Origin: CAZQFV01 sp964613665
Lineage (GTDB): Bacteria; Chloroflexota; Chloroflexia; DTKN01
NCBI GenBank assembly: GCA_964613665.1
Contig: CAZTIG010000013.1
Span: forward strand, 18,592 to 82,591
Length of the DNA stretch: 64,000 nucleotides
Direction of reading: 5' to 3'
Each line of letters begins with the position of its first letter. Within the stretch, counting starts at the first letter, position 1. The notes under the pieces are model-generated. The model was given only the letters and a program-made list of their open reading frames with translations, made no database searches and had not been told where the DNA came from. Positions 15,060 through 24,529 of the stretch are shown piece after piece. The position numbers and the translations under genes are program-made.

Positions 15060-17453
15060 CTACCAGCCGGAGGAGCCCCCGCCGCGCCGGCCGCCGGGCG
15101 TCCCGCCCCAACGGGTCGAGCCGCCGCCGGTGGGGCTGCGGCTGGGAGAGGGGCTCCATCGGGAGGAGCCACCCCCGCTGGGGCGCGGAACGGAGCTGGG
15201 TTTGAAGGGGGTCGGCCGGGGCAAGCCCCAGCCGCCGGCCGGGCGCGGGGCAGCCGGCTTGCCGGCCGGGCGGGGCGGGGCCGGCGTGGGCACAAAGATC
15301 GGCGCACTGATCGGCCAGCGAGCCTCCTCGGCCCGGCGAAAGTCGCGCTCGGCCTGGGAATAGGCCCGGCCGGCCAGCGCCTCTGCCTCTGCCGCCAGCG
15401 CCACGGCCTCCTCCAGCGCCTGCCGCCGGGCCAGGTCCTCCTGGGCCTCGGCCAGGGCGGCCTTCCTTCCCATATCGGCGAGCCTGGCCGACGCTTCCTC
15501 CTGGAGCTGGCGAGCATCCCTGCCGACGTCCTGGTTGTGGTCCAGGAGGTAGTGGCCGGCGCGGGAGACGGCGGACTCGGCGCTGCGCCGGGCCGCGCTC
15601 AGCTTGCGGCGCAGGCGCTCGATCGTCTCGTGCTCGTCGCGAGCCGCCGCCAGGATGCGGTCGGCAGCCTCATTAGCCTGGCGGGCCAGGGCCACGGCCT
15701 GCAGGTAGTCGGGCCGCTCCCGGCTGAGCTCGCCCGCAGCCTGTGCCAGCTCCTGGCGCGCTTTCTCCAGGTCGGTCTCCATCTGTTCGCGGATATCCGG
15801 GTCGTACTGGCTGATGTACTGCGCCGCCCGGTCCACGTCGGCCTGGGCTGCCTGGATCTCCTGGGGGGCCTCCTGGCGGGCCTTTTCGAGGCTCTGCTGC
15901 TGGGCCTGGATGCTCCCGATCAGGCCCACGGCCTCGTCGAGCCAGGCGTCGGCCTGCTGCAGGCGCTGCTCGGCCTCCCGCCACTTCTCCTCCTCGCTCG
16001 CCGCCAGGCCGGCGCAGGCCTCCTCGAGCGCCTCGGACGCCCAGTCGACGCGGTTCTCGGCCTCGGTACCGTTGCCGCGGACCGTCTGCCAGGAAGATTC
16101 GGCATAGTGCTGAGCCAATTGCTCGAAGGCGGCAGCGCCGGTATCGATCAGCGCCTCGACCTCGGCGATGCGCCGGGCCAGCTCCGCCGGCCGGCCGGCC
16201 GCGGTCGCGGCCTGCTCGGTCAGTGGCGCGACCTCGGCCGCCAGGGCCAGGGCCCCCTCGGGGTCCTTCTCCGCTGCGGTGGCGCGGGCCGCGGCCAGCT
16301 TCTCCGCGGCCCTCTGCAGCAGCCGTTCGGCGGGCCGGTTGGCCGCGCCGGCGCTGCGTTCGGCCGCCTGGGCCTGCGCCTGCGCGATGGCCGCCTGGGC
16401 CTGCTCCAGGGCCGCGGGCAGTCCGGCGGCCATCTCCCGCAGGGCCTGCATGCGCTGGCGCACCACCCCGGTCGCCTGGTCGGCCTCGTCGAGGGTCTGC
16501 TGTAGCTCGCGGTAGGAGGCCTCGTAGCCCTGGTACTCCTCCGGGCTGAGCCCGGCGCGATCGGGGTCGTTGCCGGCCAGCTCGAGGTTCTGGTAGTCGG
16601 CGTTGGCCCGCTTGACAGTGCGCTGCGCCTCGGCCAGCTGCTGGCGCAGCCGCTGGGCCTCTGCCGGGGGGAACTCCCGGGCCAGGGTGTCGATATCTGC
16701 CTCCAGGTAGGGGAGCTGCTCGTCGAACTCGAGGAGGCGCGAGGCCACCTTCAGCTTGGCCTCGCGGGCACTCTGCCGGGCCCTGTTGCGCGCCGCGCGC
16801 CGGCCGAGCAGGATGGCCGCGGCCACCCCGCCGCCGGCGACGGCCAGGCCGCCCAAGGCCACGCCGACGATCGCGCCCCCCGAGCCGGCGCCGGCCGGCG
16901 GGGCCGCCGCGGCCGTGGGTTGGGCCGTGGGCGCGGAGGTCGGCCGGGGATGCTGGTACAGGTCGATCAGCCGGCCGACCTCCTCCAGGCCGGCGGCCAG
17001 GCCACCGGCAAAGTCGCCGCTCTGGAAGCGGGGGTTGATTTGCCCGGACAGGATGCGCGAGTATTCGCTGTCGAGGGCGGCGGACCAGGACTCGCCATAG
17101 TAGAGGCCGGTCTGCCGCTCCTGCACAGAGACGGCCAGCACGACCAGGTTGCCCTTCATTCCGCCGCCGGGGGCCTGCCAGCTCGGGCACTGCTGCACCC
17201 GCTCGTCGACGAAGAGGTCGAGGTTGTTCAGGCCGGTGCTGGCCACGGTGAATACGCGCACGTCGGCCCCCAGGCCCTCCAGGCGGCCGGCGGCGGCGCG
17301 GACCCGGTCGATCTGCGCCCCCAGGACGCCGGCCTGGTCGACGACCTGCTCGTCGCATGGCCAGGAGGCCTGGCCCTGGGCGGCGCTGTGGGGGCAGAGG
17401 GCCAGGGCCAGCAGCAGGGCGGCCAGGAGAACGTAGCAGCGCTTGTCGCTCAT
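15060..17453 (-). CDS. TPM-domain surface protein with long coiled coil
   Basis: A protein of about 797 residues. A signal peptide ends near 'SAAQGQ'. A TPM domain (about 30-170: 'DQAGVLGAQIDRV', 'VFTVASTGLNN', 'YYGESW') follows. Then come a Thr/Pro linker, one membrane helix (about 190-215), some 500 residues of Ala/Glu/Gln-rich coiled coil, and a Gly/Ser/Pro/Arg-rich tail ending 'GGGSSGW'. The TPM domain points outward and the coiled coil should be cytoplasmic. Such proteins occur in membrane stress and photosystem-repair families, but no function is certain. The start at 17453 was chosen over 17459 because GGAG is 6 nt upstream of it. The gene has its own promoter. Confidence 0.8.
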   Translation of the reverse strand: MSDKRCYVLLAALLLALALCPHSAAQGQASWPCDEQVVDQAGVLGAQIDRVRAAAGRLEGLGADVRVFTVASTGLNNLDLFVDERVQQCPSWQAPGGGMKGNLVVLAVSVQERQTGLYYGESWSAALDSEYSRILSGQINPRFQSGDFAGGLAAGLEEVGRLIDLYQHPRPTSAPTAQPTAAAAPPAGAGSGGAIVGVALGGLAVAGGGVAAAILLGRRAARNRARQSAREAKLKVASRLLEFDEQLPYLEADIDTLAREFPPAEAQRLRQQLAEAQRTVKRANADYQNLELAGNDPDRAGLSPEEYQGYEASYRELQQTLDEADQATGVVRQRMQALREMAAGLPAALEQAQAAIAQAQAQAAERSAGAANRPAERLLQRAAEKLAAARATAAEKDPEGALALAAEVAPLTEQAATAAGRPAELARRIAEVEALIDTGAAAFEQLAQHYAESSWQTVRGNGTEAENRVDWASEALEEACAGLAASEEEKWREAEQRLQQADAWLDEAVGLIGSIQAQQQSLEKARQEAPQEIQAAQADVDRAAQYISQYDPDIREQMETDLEKARQELAQAAGELSRERPDYLQAVALARQANEAADRILAAARDEHETIERLRRKLSAARRSAESAVSRAGHYLLDHNQDVGRDARQLQEEASARLADMGRKAALAEAQEDLARRQALEEAVALAAEAEALAGRAYSQAERDFRRAEEARWPISAPIFVPTPAPPRPAGKPAAPRPAGGWGLPRPTPFKPSSVPRPSGGGSSRWSPSPSRSPTGGGSTRWGGTPGGRRGGGSSGW

Positions 17454-17500
17454 CGTCATCTCCGCTCTCTCGGTTCCCCCTGGAAAGAGGGGCTGGGGAT

Positions 17501-17529
17501 ATTATAGCGGACCGAGCCGCCTTTGCCAA
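17501..17529 (-). promoter_or_regulatory. Promoter of the TPM-domain protein gene
   Basis: On the minus strand, TTGGCA (17529-17524), 17-bp spacer, TATAAT (17506-17501). It is about 50 bp before the start. Confidence 0.7.
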
Positions 17530-17575
17530 GACGCGTTTCGCGGCGCCATGGTTTGCGATGTGCGCGGTCGCGGTA

Positions 17576-18256
17576 TCAGAGCATGGTCCTGTAGAGCACG
17601 GCGACCTCCTGTTGTAGCTGCCGGCCGGCCCGCCGGGCGTCGTCGCCGCGCCGCGCGCTGTGGGACTCGAAGAAGAGCGGTCGGCCGACGGCGATGATCC
17701 GGCGTGGCCGATAGACGGCCAGCGGGTAGACCGGCAGTGGGGCAGCGGCCAGTTGCTGGTAGAGGGGGCAGAGCAGGAGGAAGCCGCTCAGGAAGGGGCG
17801 CAGGTGCGTCTCCGGGTCGGTCTCTCCCTGAGGATCTTCGGGGAAGATGAGCAGATTCTGTCCCTGCTGCAACAGCTCCAGGCTGCGCCGGAAGCAGTTC
17901 ATGTAGCGGTGGCGGCGGCGGTCGACCGGGATGCACCGCATGCCCTGGATCAGCCGGACGGTGAACCAGGAGAGCACGGTGGAGACGGCCATACCGAAGC
18001 GGCCGCGCAGGTGCCAGATGGGGTGGACGAAATCGTCGTACAGGTAGCGCGGTGCCCGCCGGGGGTCGCTCATCTCGGCGATGACCCACGGGTAGAAGCG
18101 CACCGGCAGCGACAGAACCACCTCCACCGGCCCGGCGCTGTCCAGGTGGTTGGCGACGTAGATGGCCGGCCCGCCGTCGCGGATGTTCTCCATGCCGCTG
18201 ACGCGGTAGGCGAAGGGAAAGCGCAGGAGGCGGATCGCCTTGTAGGTCAGGTCCAT
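17576..18256 (-). CDS. PlsC-like glycerolipid acyltransferase
   Basis: A 226-residue protein of the 1-acylglycerol-3-phosphate acyltransferase fold, expected at the inner face of the membrane. Visible parts are 'AIYVANHLDSAGPVEVVLSL' (block I), 'GMRCIPVDR' (block II region) and 'LLIFPEDPQGETDP' (block III). The catalytic block is unusual: the His is present but the residue five positions on is Gly, not the Asp of the standard HX4D motif. Activity or donor use may differ. The start was set at 18256, with GGAG 6 nt upstream; the open frame continues to 18352 without family similarity. Confidence 0.75.
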   Translation of the reverse strand: MDLTYKAIRLLRFPFAYRVSGMENIRDGGPAIYVANHLDSAGPVEVVLSLPVRFYPWVIAEMSDPRRAPRYLYDDFVHPIWHLRGRFGMAVSTVLSWFTVRLIQGMRCIPVDRRRHRYMNCFRRSLELLQQGQNLLIFPEDPQGETDPETHLRPFLSGFLLLCPLYQQLAAAPLPVYPLAVYRPRRIIAVGRPLFFESHSARRGDDARRAGRQLQQEVAVLYRTML

Positions 18257-18452
18257 GCCGTGCTCCGGCCGGCCTCTCGCCGGGGTCGTGGGGCGTTGCC
18301 GCCAGGGCAGCGGCCCGGTCGGCAGTATAGCACAGGGGGGGGCCGCCGGCAAGCAAGGGAAAGTTGGGGGTGGCGAGGGTCCGCGAAGGACCCATCAGAT
18401 CTCCAGCCAACCCCGAGCTATGACGGGGCAGCCGTGGACCGCGGGAGTTCTT

Positions 18453-18481
18453 TTGACAAAGTCGCCGAAGCGCGCTATAAA
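18453..18481 (+). promoter_or_regulatory. Promoter of the KDG kinase / KDPG aldolase operon
   Basis: TTGACA (18453-18458), 17-bp spacer, TATAAA (18476-18481), about 55 bp before the first start. No LacI-type operator like those at 27274 or 28414 is visible here. Confidence 0.75.
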
Positions 18482-18536
18482 GGGTGCTGCACTGCTGGTT
18501 CTCCGAAAGCGGATCATTGAGCAGAGGGGTTGCGTC

Positions 18537-19532
18537 ATGGCGGTCCTCAGAGGCGGTGTAATCGGATTCGGCAACATCGGCCAGAACCTGACCGAGTATA
18601 TCAACCGGCAGCGCAGCGATGTGGCCCGGGTCGTGGCTGCCTGTAACAGGGGGCGGGCGAACCTGGACCTGGCCCGAGACCGCTACGGTCTGGCCGCCAC
18701 CCACGACGCGCAAGAACTCGTGCGCATGGATCTGGACTTTGTCCTGGTTGTCTCGACAAGCCATGCCCATGCCGACCAGGTGGTGGCTGCAGCCCAGGCC
18801 GGTCGCCACGTCTTCTGCGAGAAGCCGATCGCCCTGAACCTGGCCGACGCCGACCGCATGATCGCGGCCGTGGAGTCGGCTGGGGTCGTCAACGTGGTCA
18901 ACTACTCCATGCGCTACATCGACGGCTACCGGAAGATCCGTGAGCTGGTGCAGTCCGGGGATCTCGGCCAGATCATGACCATCTGCCACTTCAAGACCCG
19001 TGCCTTTGGCCTGTACGGCGCAGGGGCACGCCACCGGGCCGTGGTCGAGCCAGAGGAATCGGGCGGCTGGACGGTGCACCACGCCTGCCACGACATCGAC
19101 TTTCTCTACTGGCTCAATGGGCCGGTGGCCTCGGTATATGCCGGGACGCAGACGACAGTCCCGGACAAGGACTCGGAAGAGGCGGTCCTGGGCCTTGTGA
19201 CGTTTGTCAATGGTGCTATGGGAGTCATCGGCGATTCGGTCTGCTGCATCCGTGACCACTACACCCAGATTATCGGCACACAGGCTTCACTGGTCATGAC
19301 GGGCGAGCATGATCGGACGGTGCTGCGTCTGCATCGCGAGGGACAGCCCCAGGAAGAGTTGCTGCCGGCCCGGGATTCGAAGCGACCCGGTGGGGGGATC
19401 GACCACTTCCTGGAGTGCATCCTGCAGGGCCAGCCTTCGCCCAACTCGCTACGCAGCGCCCGGCACTCGCTGGCGGTAGCCCTGGCCATGCAGGAATCGG
19501 CGCGCACTGGGCAGGTGGTCACCCTGGGCTGA
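18537..19532 (+). CDS. Gfo/Idh/MocA-family oxidoreductase
   Basis: A 331-residue NAD(P)-dependent sugar or polyol dehydrogenase. The Rossmann start is 'GGVIGFGNIGQNLTEYI'. The family Lys motif is 'FCEKPIALN', and 'HHACHDIDFLYWL' carries the His/Asp of the active site. It is first in an eight-gene operon with KDG kinase and KDPG aldolase, so it probably oxidises a sugar or sugar acid at the head of that route. Which carbon and which substrate cannot be read. AGAGGGG lies 7 nt before the start at 18537; the open frame extends upstream to 18255 through the promoter. Confidence 0.85.
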   Translation: MAVLRGGVIGFGNIGQNLTEYINRQRSDVARVVAACNRGRANLDLARDRYGLAATHDAQELVRMDLDFVLVVSTSHAHADQVVAAAQAGRHVFCEKPIALNLADADRMIAAVESAGVVNVVNYSMRYIDGYRKIRELVQSGDLGQIMTICHFKTRAFGLYGAGARHRAVVEPEESGGWTVHHACHDIDFLYWLNGPVASVYAGTQTTVPDKDSEEAVLGLVTFVNGAMGVIGDSVCCIRDHYTQIIGTQASLVMTGEHDRTVLRLHREGQPQEELLPARDSKRPGGGIDHFLECILQGQPSPNSLRSARHSLAVALAMQESARTGQVVTLG

Positions 19533-19650
19533 TGGCCGCGGCGATGGGGAACGCCTGGACCGTGGAAGCAATGCAGCGGTCCAATACGCGTCTCGAGGAG
19601 ACGAGGCGGGCGCAGCAGTGCCTGCCGGAGAGGTGCGGGTGGAGGATCCT

Positions 19651-20688
19651 TTGAGAGAGCATCGTTTGGGCAAGACCGAGCTGCAAGTCTCCCGGATTGG
19701 GTTCGGTGGCATCCCGATCCAGCGGCTCACCACGGAGGAGGCGGTCCGCGTTGTGCAGCGCTGCCTGGAGCTGGGGATCACCTTCTTCGACACGGCCACC
19801 GGCTACACGACCAGCGAGGAGAGGATCGGCCAGGCGCTGGCCGGCAGGCGGGAGGAGGTGGTCCTGGCCACCAAGACGATGGCGCGGGACCGGGCTGCCG
19901 CCCGGCAGCACCTGGAGCAGAGCCTGCTGCGCCTGCGCACGGATCATGTCGACCTGTGGCAGTTCCACAACGTCAGCACCGCAGAGGCGTATGTGCAAGT
20001 CCTGGGACCCGGTGGGGCGATGGAGGCGGCACTCGAGGCCCGGGAGGCCGGCCTGGTTCAGCATATCGGCATTACCAGCCATTCCCCGGGCATCGCCCGG
20101 CAGGCGGTCCTATCGGGCCACTTTGAGACGGTCCAGTTCCCGCTCAACTTTGTCACCGACGAGGCGCTGCACGAGTTGCTTCCGCTGGCCCAGAGCTGCG
20201 ACCTCGGCTTCATCGCCATGAAGCCCTTTGCCGGGGGTATGCTGGACGATGCCCGCCTGGCCATCAAGTGGCTGCTCCAGTTCGATGGCGTTCTGCCCGA
20301 CCCGGGCATCCAGAAGGTGGAAGAGATCGAGGAGATCGTCGGGATCGTCGAGGGGCCTTGGGAGCTGACGCTCGCGGAGCGGCAGGCACTGGAGCAGATC
20401 CGGGCCGAGGTCGGCAGCCGCTTCTGCCGGCGCTGTGACTACTGCCAACCCTGTGCCCAAGGGGTGCCCATCTCCACCGTGCTGAACCTGCGCAGCTTCT
20501 GGAAACGCTTTCCCCCCGAGCGGTTCTTTGCCGGCTGGCTGGCCGAGGCCGTGGAGGCTACCCGGGGGTGTATCCAGTGCGGCGAGTGCGAGGACAAGTG
20601 CCCCTTTCAACTGCCCATCCGCGATATGGTCGTCGAGAACCTGGCCTTTTACGATAGCCTGCGGGAGTCGGTCCGATGCGGAGAGTAG
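19651..20688 (+). CDS. Aldo/keto reductase with C-terminal 4Fe-4S ferredoxin domain
   Basis: A 345-residue protein. The first 260 residues are an AKR barrel ('LGKTELQVSRIGFGGIPIQR', 'FFDTATGYTTSEE', 'ATKTM', 'DLWQFHNV'). The last 80 residues carry two Cys clusters, 'FCRRCDYCQPCAQGVP' and 'CIQCGECEDKCPFQLPI', typical of the iron-sulphur AKR subgroup found in anaerobes. TTG at 19651 is the likely start: GGAGG lies 5 nt upstream and the protein then begins exactly like other AKRs. GTG codons at 19618 and 19633 are alternatives. Its 3' end overlaps the next gene by 13 bp. Confidence 0.85.
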   Translation: MREHRLGKTELQVSRIGFGGIPIQRLTTEEAVRVVQRCLELGITFFDTATGYTTSEERIGQALAGRREEVVLATKTMARDRAAARQHLEQSLLRLRTDHVDLWQFHNVSTAEAYVQVLGPGGAMEAALEAREAGLVQHIGITSHSPGIARQAVLSGHFETVQFPLNFVTDEALHELLPLAQSCDLGFIAMKPFAGGMLDDARLAIKWLLQFDGVLPDPGIQKVEEIEEIVGIVEGPWELTLAERQALEQIRAEVGSRFCRRCDYCQPCAQGVPISTVLNLRSFWKRFPPERFFAGWLAEAVEATRGCIQCGECEDKCPFQLPIRDMVVENLAFYDSLRESVRCGE

Positions 20689-21446
20689 CCCTGGTCACCG
20701 GAGCAGGACGGGGGATCGGCCTGGCCATTGGCCGGAGCCTGGCAGCGGAAGGCTGTGACATCATCGTGGGTGACATCCATCCCCCCGCCCAGGTGAAGGA
20801 CGCGCTGGCCGAGTTGACCGCGCAGGGGGCGGAGGTGCTCTACTGCCACGCCGATGTGGCCGACTCCGCGGCGCGGGAGCGCATGCTGAACGAGATCCGA
20901 CAGCGCTTTGGCCGCCTGCACATCCTGGTGAACAACGCCGGGGTCGCCCCTCAGGTCCGGGCTGATCTGCTCGAGGCGACCGAGGAGAGCTACGACCGGG
21001 TCATGGCCATCAACCTGAAGGGTCCGTACTTTCTCACCCAGGCCGTGGCCCGCTGGATGATCGCCCAGCGGCAGGAGGACAGCGCCTTCTCCGGCTGTAT
21101 CGTCAACATCTCCTCGATCTCGGCTACCGTGGCCTCCCCCAGCCGCGGCGAATACTGCCTCTCCAAGGCCGGTGTGAGCATGGCCACGCGGCTGTGGGCG
21201 GCGCGGCTGGGCGAGTTCGGTATCCCCGTCTACGAGGTCCGCCCGGGAGTGATCATGACGGAGATGACCCGGCCCGTGCAGGCCAGGTACGATCGGCTCA
21301 TCGAAGAGGGCCTGATGATCCAGGCTCGTTGGGGCCAGCCCGAGGATGTCGGACGAGCCGTGGCCATGCTGGTCCGTGGCGATCTCCCCTACTCGACCGG
21401 CCAGGTGGTCATGGTCGATGGCGGGCTGACGGTGCCGCGATTGTAG
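20676..21446 (+). CDS. Short-chain dehydrogenase/reductase (FabG-like)
   Basis: A 256-residue NAD(P)-dependent oxidoreductase. The cofactor motif is 'TGAGRGIGLAIG', 'NNAGV' follows, then the catalytic Ser in 'VNISSISA' and Tyr/Lys in 'YCLSKAG', and the end is 'GQVVMVDGG'. Many SDRs of this type in sugar-acid operons reduce or oxidise a keto sugar acid. The exact substrate is open. It overlaps the AKR gene, which implies translational coupling. Confidence 0.82.
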   Translation: MRRVALVTGAGRGIGLAIGRSLAAEGCDIIVGDIHPPAQVKDALAELTAQGAEVLYCHADVADSAARERMLNEIRQRFGRLHILVNNAGVAPQVRADLLEATEESYDRVMAINLKGPYFLTQAVARWMIAQRQEDSAFSGCIVNISSISATVASPSRGEYCLSKAGVSMATRLWAARLGEFGIPVYEVRPGVIMTEMTRPVQARYDRLIEEGLMIQARWGQPEDVGRAVAMLVRGDLPYSTGQVVMVDGGLTVPRL

Positions 21447-21470
21447 CTCTGGGAATCTCCGAAGGTGACG

Positions 21471-23462
21471 ATGCGCGAGGAGAGATTGGACACGGCCGGC
21501 GGGGCGATCCCGCTTCGCTGGGTGCACACCCTGGTCGTCGGCAGTGGTGCCGCCGGGCTGAGCGCGGCGGTCCAGCTCCACGCCCACGGGGTCGAGGACG
21601 TGCTGGTGGTGACCGAGGGACTGGAGATGGGCACCTCGATCAACACCGGCAGCGACAAGCAGACCTACTACAAACTCTCGCTGTGCGGGGACGAGGCCGA
21701 TTCGCCCCGGGCCATGGCCGAGACCTACTTTGCCGGAGGCAGCATGCACGGCGATATCGCCCTGGTGGAAGCGAGTCTCTCCGCGCGGGCCTTTTTCCAC
21801 CTGGTGAACCTGGGGCTGCCTTTTCCCCGCGACCGCTACGGCCAATTCGTTGGCTACAAGACCGATCACGACCCGCGGCAGCGGGCCACGTCGATCGGTC
21901 CGTACACCTCCCGCGAGATGTGCCGTGTCCTCATCCAGCAGGCGAGGAGCATGGGCATCGAGTTGCGCGAGCGGAGCAACGTGGTCCAATTGCTGACGCT
22001 GGGCGAGGGGAAGGAGAAGCGTGCCGCCGGGGCCATCGTTGTCACGGCGGAGGGCCAACTCGAGGCCTACGCAGCGGAGAACGTGGTACTGGCTGTGGGC
22101 GGCCCCGGCGGTCTCTACCGGGACAGCGTCTATCCGCAGGTCCACACGGGCGGGATCGGTCTAGCCCTGCTGGCCGGGGCGCGGGCCCAGAACCTGCCCG
22201 AGTCGCAGTATGGCCTGGCCTCGACCCGCTTCCGGTGGAACGTCTCCGGCACCTACATGCAGGTGATCCCCCGCTTTGTCAGCATGGCCGCCGACGGCGT
22301 GAGCGACGAGCGCGAGTTCCTGCGCGACTATTTCGCCTCCACGGACGAGATGAGCTCGCTCATCTTCCTGAAGGGCTACCAGTGGCCCTTTGACGCGCGC
22401 AAGGTGATCGGCGGATCCTCGCTGATCGACATCCTGGTCTATGTGGAAACCGTGCTGGCCGGCCGGCGGGTCTTCCTCGACTTCTGTCGCAATCCGGCCG
22501 GCTTCTCCCTCGCCGGTCTGGGAGACGAGGCGCGGAGCTACCTGGCCCGCTCGCAGGCACTGCTGGCCACGCCGCTGGAGCGGCTGCGTCGAATGAATCC
22601 GGCGGCCATCGAGCTTTTTGCCGAGCACGGCATCGACATCGCTCGCGAGCCGCTGGAGATCGCCGTCTGCGCGCAGCACAACAACGGTGGTCTGGCCGGC
22701 AATATCTGGTGGGAGTCGGTGAACGTCCGGCACCTCTTTCCGGTGGGCGAGGTGAACGGCTCCCATGGTGTCTACCGGCCCGGCGGGTCGGCGTTGAACG
22801 CCGGCCAGGTGGGGGCCTTGCGCGCCGCGGAGTACATCGCCAATCGCTATGCGGACTGGTCCGTGCCGGGCGAGGCGGTGCGACTGGCGGCAACTGAGGC
22901 AGCTGGCGGTATCCGGGATTGGGTCAAGCGCTGCGCCGGGGCCGGGTCGTCGTGGCAGAGCGAGCGGGCGGAAATGCAGGAGCGTATGACGCGCGCCGGG
23001 GCCCACGTCCGCTCGCTCGCGGAGCTGCCCCCTGCCGTGTCCGAGGCCTGGGCCCAGTGGCGCCGGCTGGAGCGCAGTGGCTGCAGCTACCAGGGGCCCG
23101 GCGAGATGGCTGAGGCCCTGCGCAACCGTCCGCTCTGTTTCGCCCACGCCGTCTACCTGGAGGCGATCCACTTTGCCCTGCAAAGCGGCGTGGGCAGCCG
23201 TGGGTCGGCCGTCGCCCTGGCCGCGGATGGCAGGCCAATCCACGACAAGCTGGGCGATGCCTGGCGCATTGCCCCGGAGGGCCCAGCCTTTCGGGAGAAG
23301 GTGCTGGAGACGACCGCCATGCCCGACGGCCGGGTGAGCAACTGCTGGGTGGACCGGCGGCCCATCCCCGCTACCGACGCCTGGTTCGAGACAGCCTGGG
23401 CCCACTTTCGCCGCGGGGCGATCTATGAGGATGGCGGTCCTGGAGCGAGCGAGTCGCGCTGA
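21471..23462 (+). CDS. FAD-dependent oxidoreductase (fumarate reductase/aspartate oxidase-like)
   Basis: A 663-residue flavoprotein. The dinucleotide-binding start is 'TLVVGSGAAGLSAAVQL', followed by 'MGTSINTGSDKQTYYK'. The second FAD-contact region is 'GVYRPGGSALNAGQVGALRA'. The fold resembles the flavoprotein subunits of succinate dehydrogenase/fumarate reductase, but the substrate-site motif is different: the usual 'FHPTG' area reads 'NLPESQYGLAS'. The reaction is therefore unknown. It lies between the SDR and KDG kinase genes, with gaps of 24 and 14 bp. ATG 21471 with GAAGG upstream is preferred over GTG 21465. Confidence 0.8.
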   Translation: MREERLDTAGGAIPLRWVHTLVVGSGAAGLSAAVQLHAHGVEDVLVVTEGLEMGTSINTGSDKQTYYKLSLCGDEADSPRAMAETYFAGGSMHGDIALVEASLSARAFFHLVNLGLPFPRDRYGQFVGYKTDHDPRQRATSIGPYTSREMCRVLIQQARSMGIELRERSNVVQLLTLGEGKEKRAAGAIVVTAEGQLEAYAAENVVLAVGGPGGLYRDSVYPQVHTGGIGLALLAGARAQNLPESQYGLASTRFRWNVSGTYMQVIPRFVSMAADGVSDEREFLRDYFASTDEMSSLIFLKGYQWPFDARKVIGGSSLIDILVYVETVLAGRRVFLDFCRNPAGFSLAGLGDEARSYLARSQALLATPLERLRRMNPAAIELFAEHGIDIAREPLEIAVCAQHNNGGLAGNIWWESVNVRHLFPVGEVNGSHGVYRPGGSALNAGQVGALRAAEYIANRYADWSVPGEAVRLAATEAAGGIRDWVKRCAGAGSSWQSERAEMQERMTRAGAHVRSLAELPPAVSEAWAQWRRLERSGCSYQGPGEMAEALRNRPLCFAHAVYLEAIHFALQSGVGSRGSAVALAADGRPIHDKLGDAWRIAPEGPAFREKVLETTAMPDGRVSNCWVDRRPIPATDAWFETAWAHFRRGAIYEDGGPGASESR

Positions 23463-23476
23463 GGAGGAGGACAGAG

Positions 23477-24508
23477 ATGAAACAGGTGGTTACCTTCGGA
23501 GAGATTATGCTGAGGCTATCCCCGCCTGGCCATCAGCGCTTTGTCCAGGCGCGGAGCCTCGACGTCGTCTATGGCGGCGGTGAGGCCAATGTGGCGGCGT
23601 CCCTGGCCCACTATGGTCTGGCGGTCGAGTATGTCACACGGCTGCCGGCCCACGAGATCGGCGACGCCTGCCTCAACTTCCTGCGGCAGCATGGCGTCGG
23701 TACGCGGCACATCGTCCGCGGCGGCGAGCGCCTGGGCATCTACTTCCTGGAGGTCGGCGCAGCGCAGCGCGGCAGCAAGGTCATCTACGATCGGGCCGGG
23801 TCGTCGTTGGCCACTATCGGCCCCGGCATGATCGACTGGAAGAGTGTGTTCGTGGAAGCCGACTGGTTCCATTGGACCGGGATCACGCCGGCCGTTTCCG
23901 AGGGTGCCGCCCAGGCCTGCCTGGAGGCCGTGCAGGTGGCCAGGGAGACGGGCCTGACGGTCTCCTGCGACCTGAACTACCGCAAGAACCTCTGGAAGTG
24001 GGGCCGGCCGGCCGGGGAGGTCATGCCCGAGCTGGTGCGCTGGTGCGACGTGGCCATCGGCAACGAGGAGGATGCCGAGAGGGTATTCGGTATCCGGGCT
24101 CCGGAGGTCGACGTGCTGGCGGGCAGGGTCGAGGCGGCTCCCTATGTCGAGGTCTGCAACGAGCTGGCGCAGCGTTTTCCCAACCTGCGGACGATCGCCA
24201 TCACACTGCGCGGATCGCTCTCCGCCAGCCACAACACCTGGAGCGCGATGCTCTGGCAGCAGGGCCAGGTGTACACGGCCCGTCAGTACGACATCGTCGA
24301 TATCGTCGACCGGGTCGGCGGTGGCGATAGCTTCTGCGCGGGCTTGATTTACGGCCTGCGCGTCTATGGCGACGTGCAGCGGGCGCTGGACTTTGCCGTG
24401 GCCGCTTCCTGCCTGAAGCATACCATCCCGGGTGATTTCAACCTGGTCAGCGTCGCCGAGGTGGAGAAACTGATGGGCGGCGACGTCTCGGGCCGGGTCA
24501 GCCGCTGA
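23477..24508 (+). CDS. kdgK: 2-keto-3-deoxygluconate kinase (PfkB family)
   Basis: A 343-residue sugar-acid kinase that phosphorylates KDG to KDPG. The N-terminus 'VTFGEIMLRLSPPGHQRFVQ' with 'YGGGEANVAASLA' is typical of KDG kinases. The substrate/phosphate region has 'DLNYRKNLWKWG', and the catalytic 'DRVGGGDSFCAGLIYGL' holds the base Asp. It is followed two genes later by KDPG aldolase, so the pair completes the lower part of uronate breakdown. A second PfkB paralogue is at 52321. AGGAGGAGG precedes the start. Confidence 0.9.
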   Translation: MKQVVTFGEIMLRLSPPGHQRFVQARSLDVVYGGGEANVAASLAHYGLAVEYVTRLPAHEIGDACLNFLRQHGVGTRHIVRGGERLGIYFLEVGAAQRGSKVIYDRAGSSLATIGPGMIDWKSVFVEADWFHWTGITPAVSEGAAQACLEAVQVARETGLTVSCDLNYRKNLWKWGRPAGEVMPELVRWCDVAIGNEEDAERVFGIRAPEVDVLAGRVEAAPYVEVCNELAQRFPNLRTIAITLRGSLSASHNTWSAMLWQQGQVYTARQYDIVDIVDRVGGGDSFCAGLIYGLRVYGDVQRALDFAVAASCLKHTIPGDFNLVSVAEVEKLMGGDVSGRVSR

Positions 24509-24529
24509 GGAGTCGAGGAGGTATCTGCC

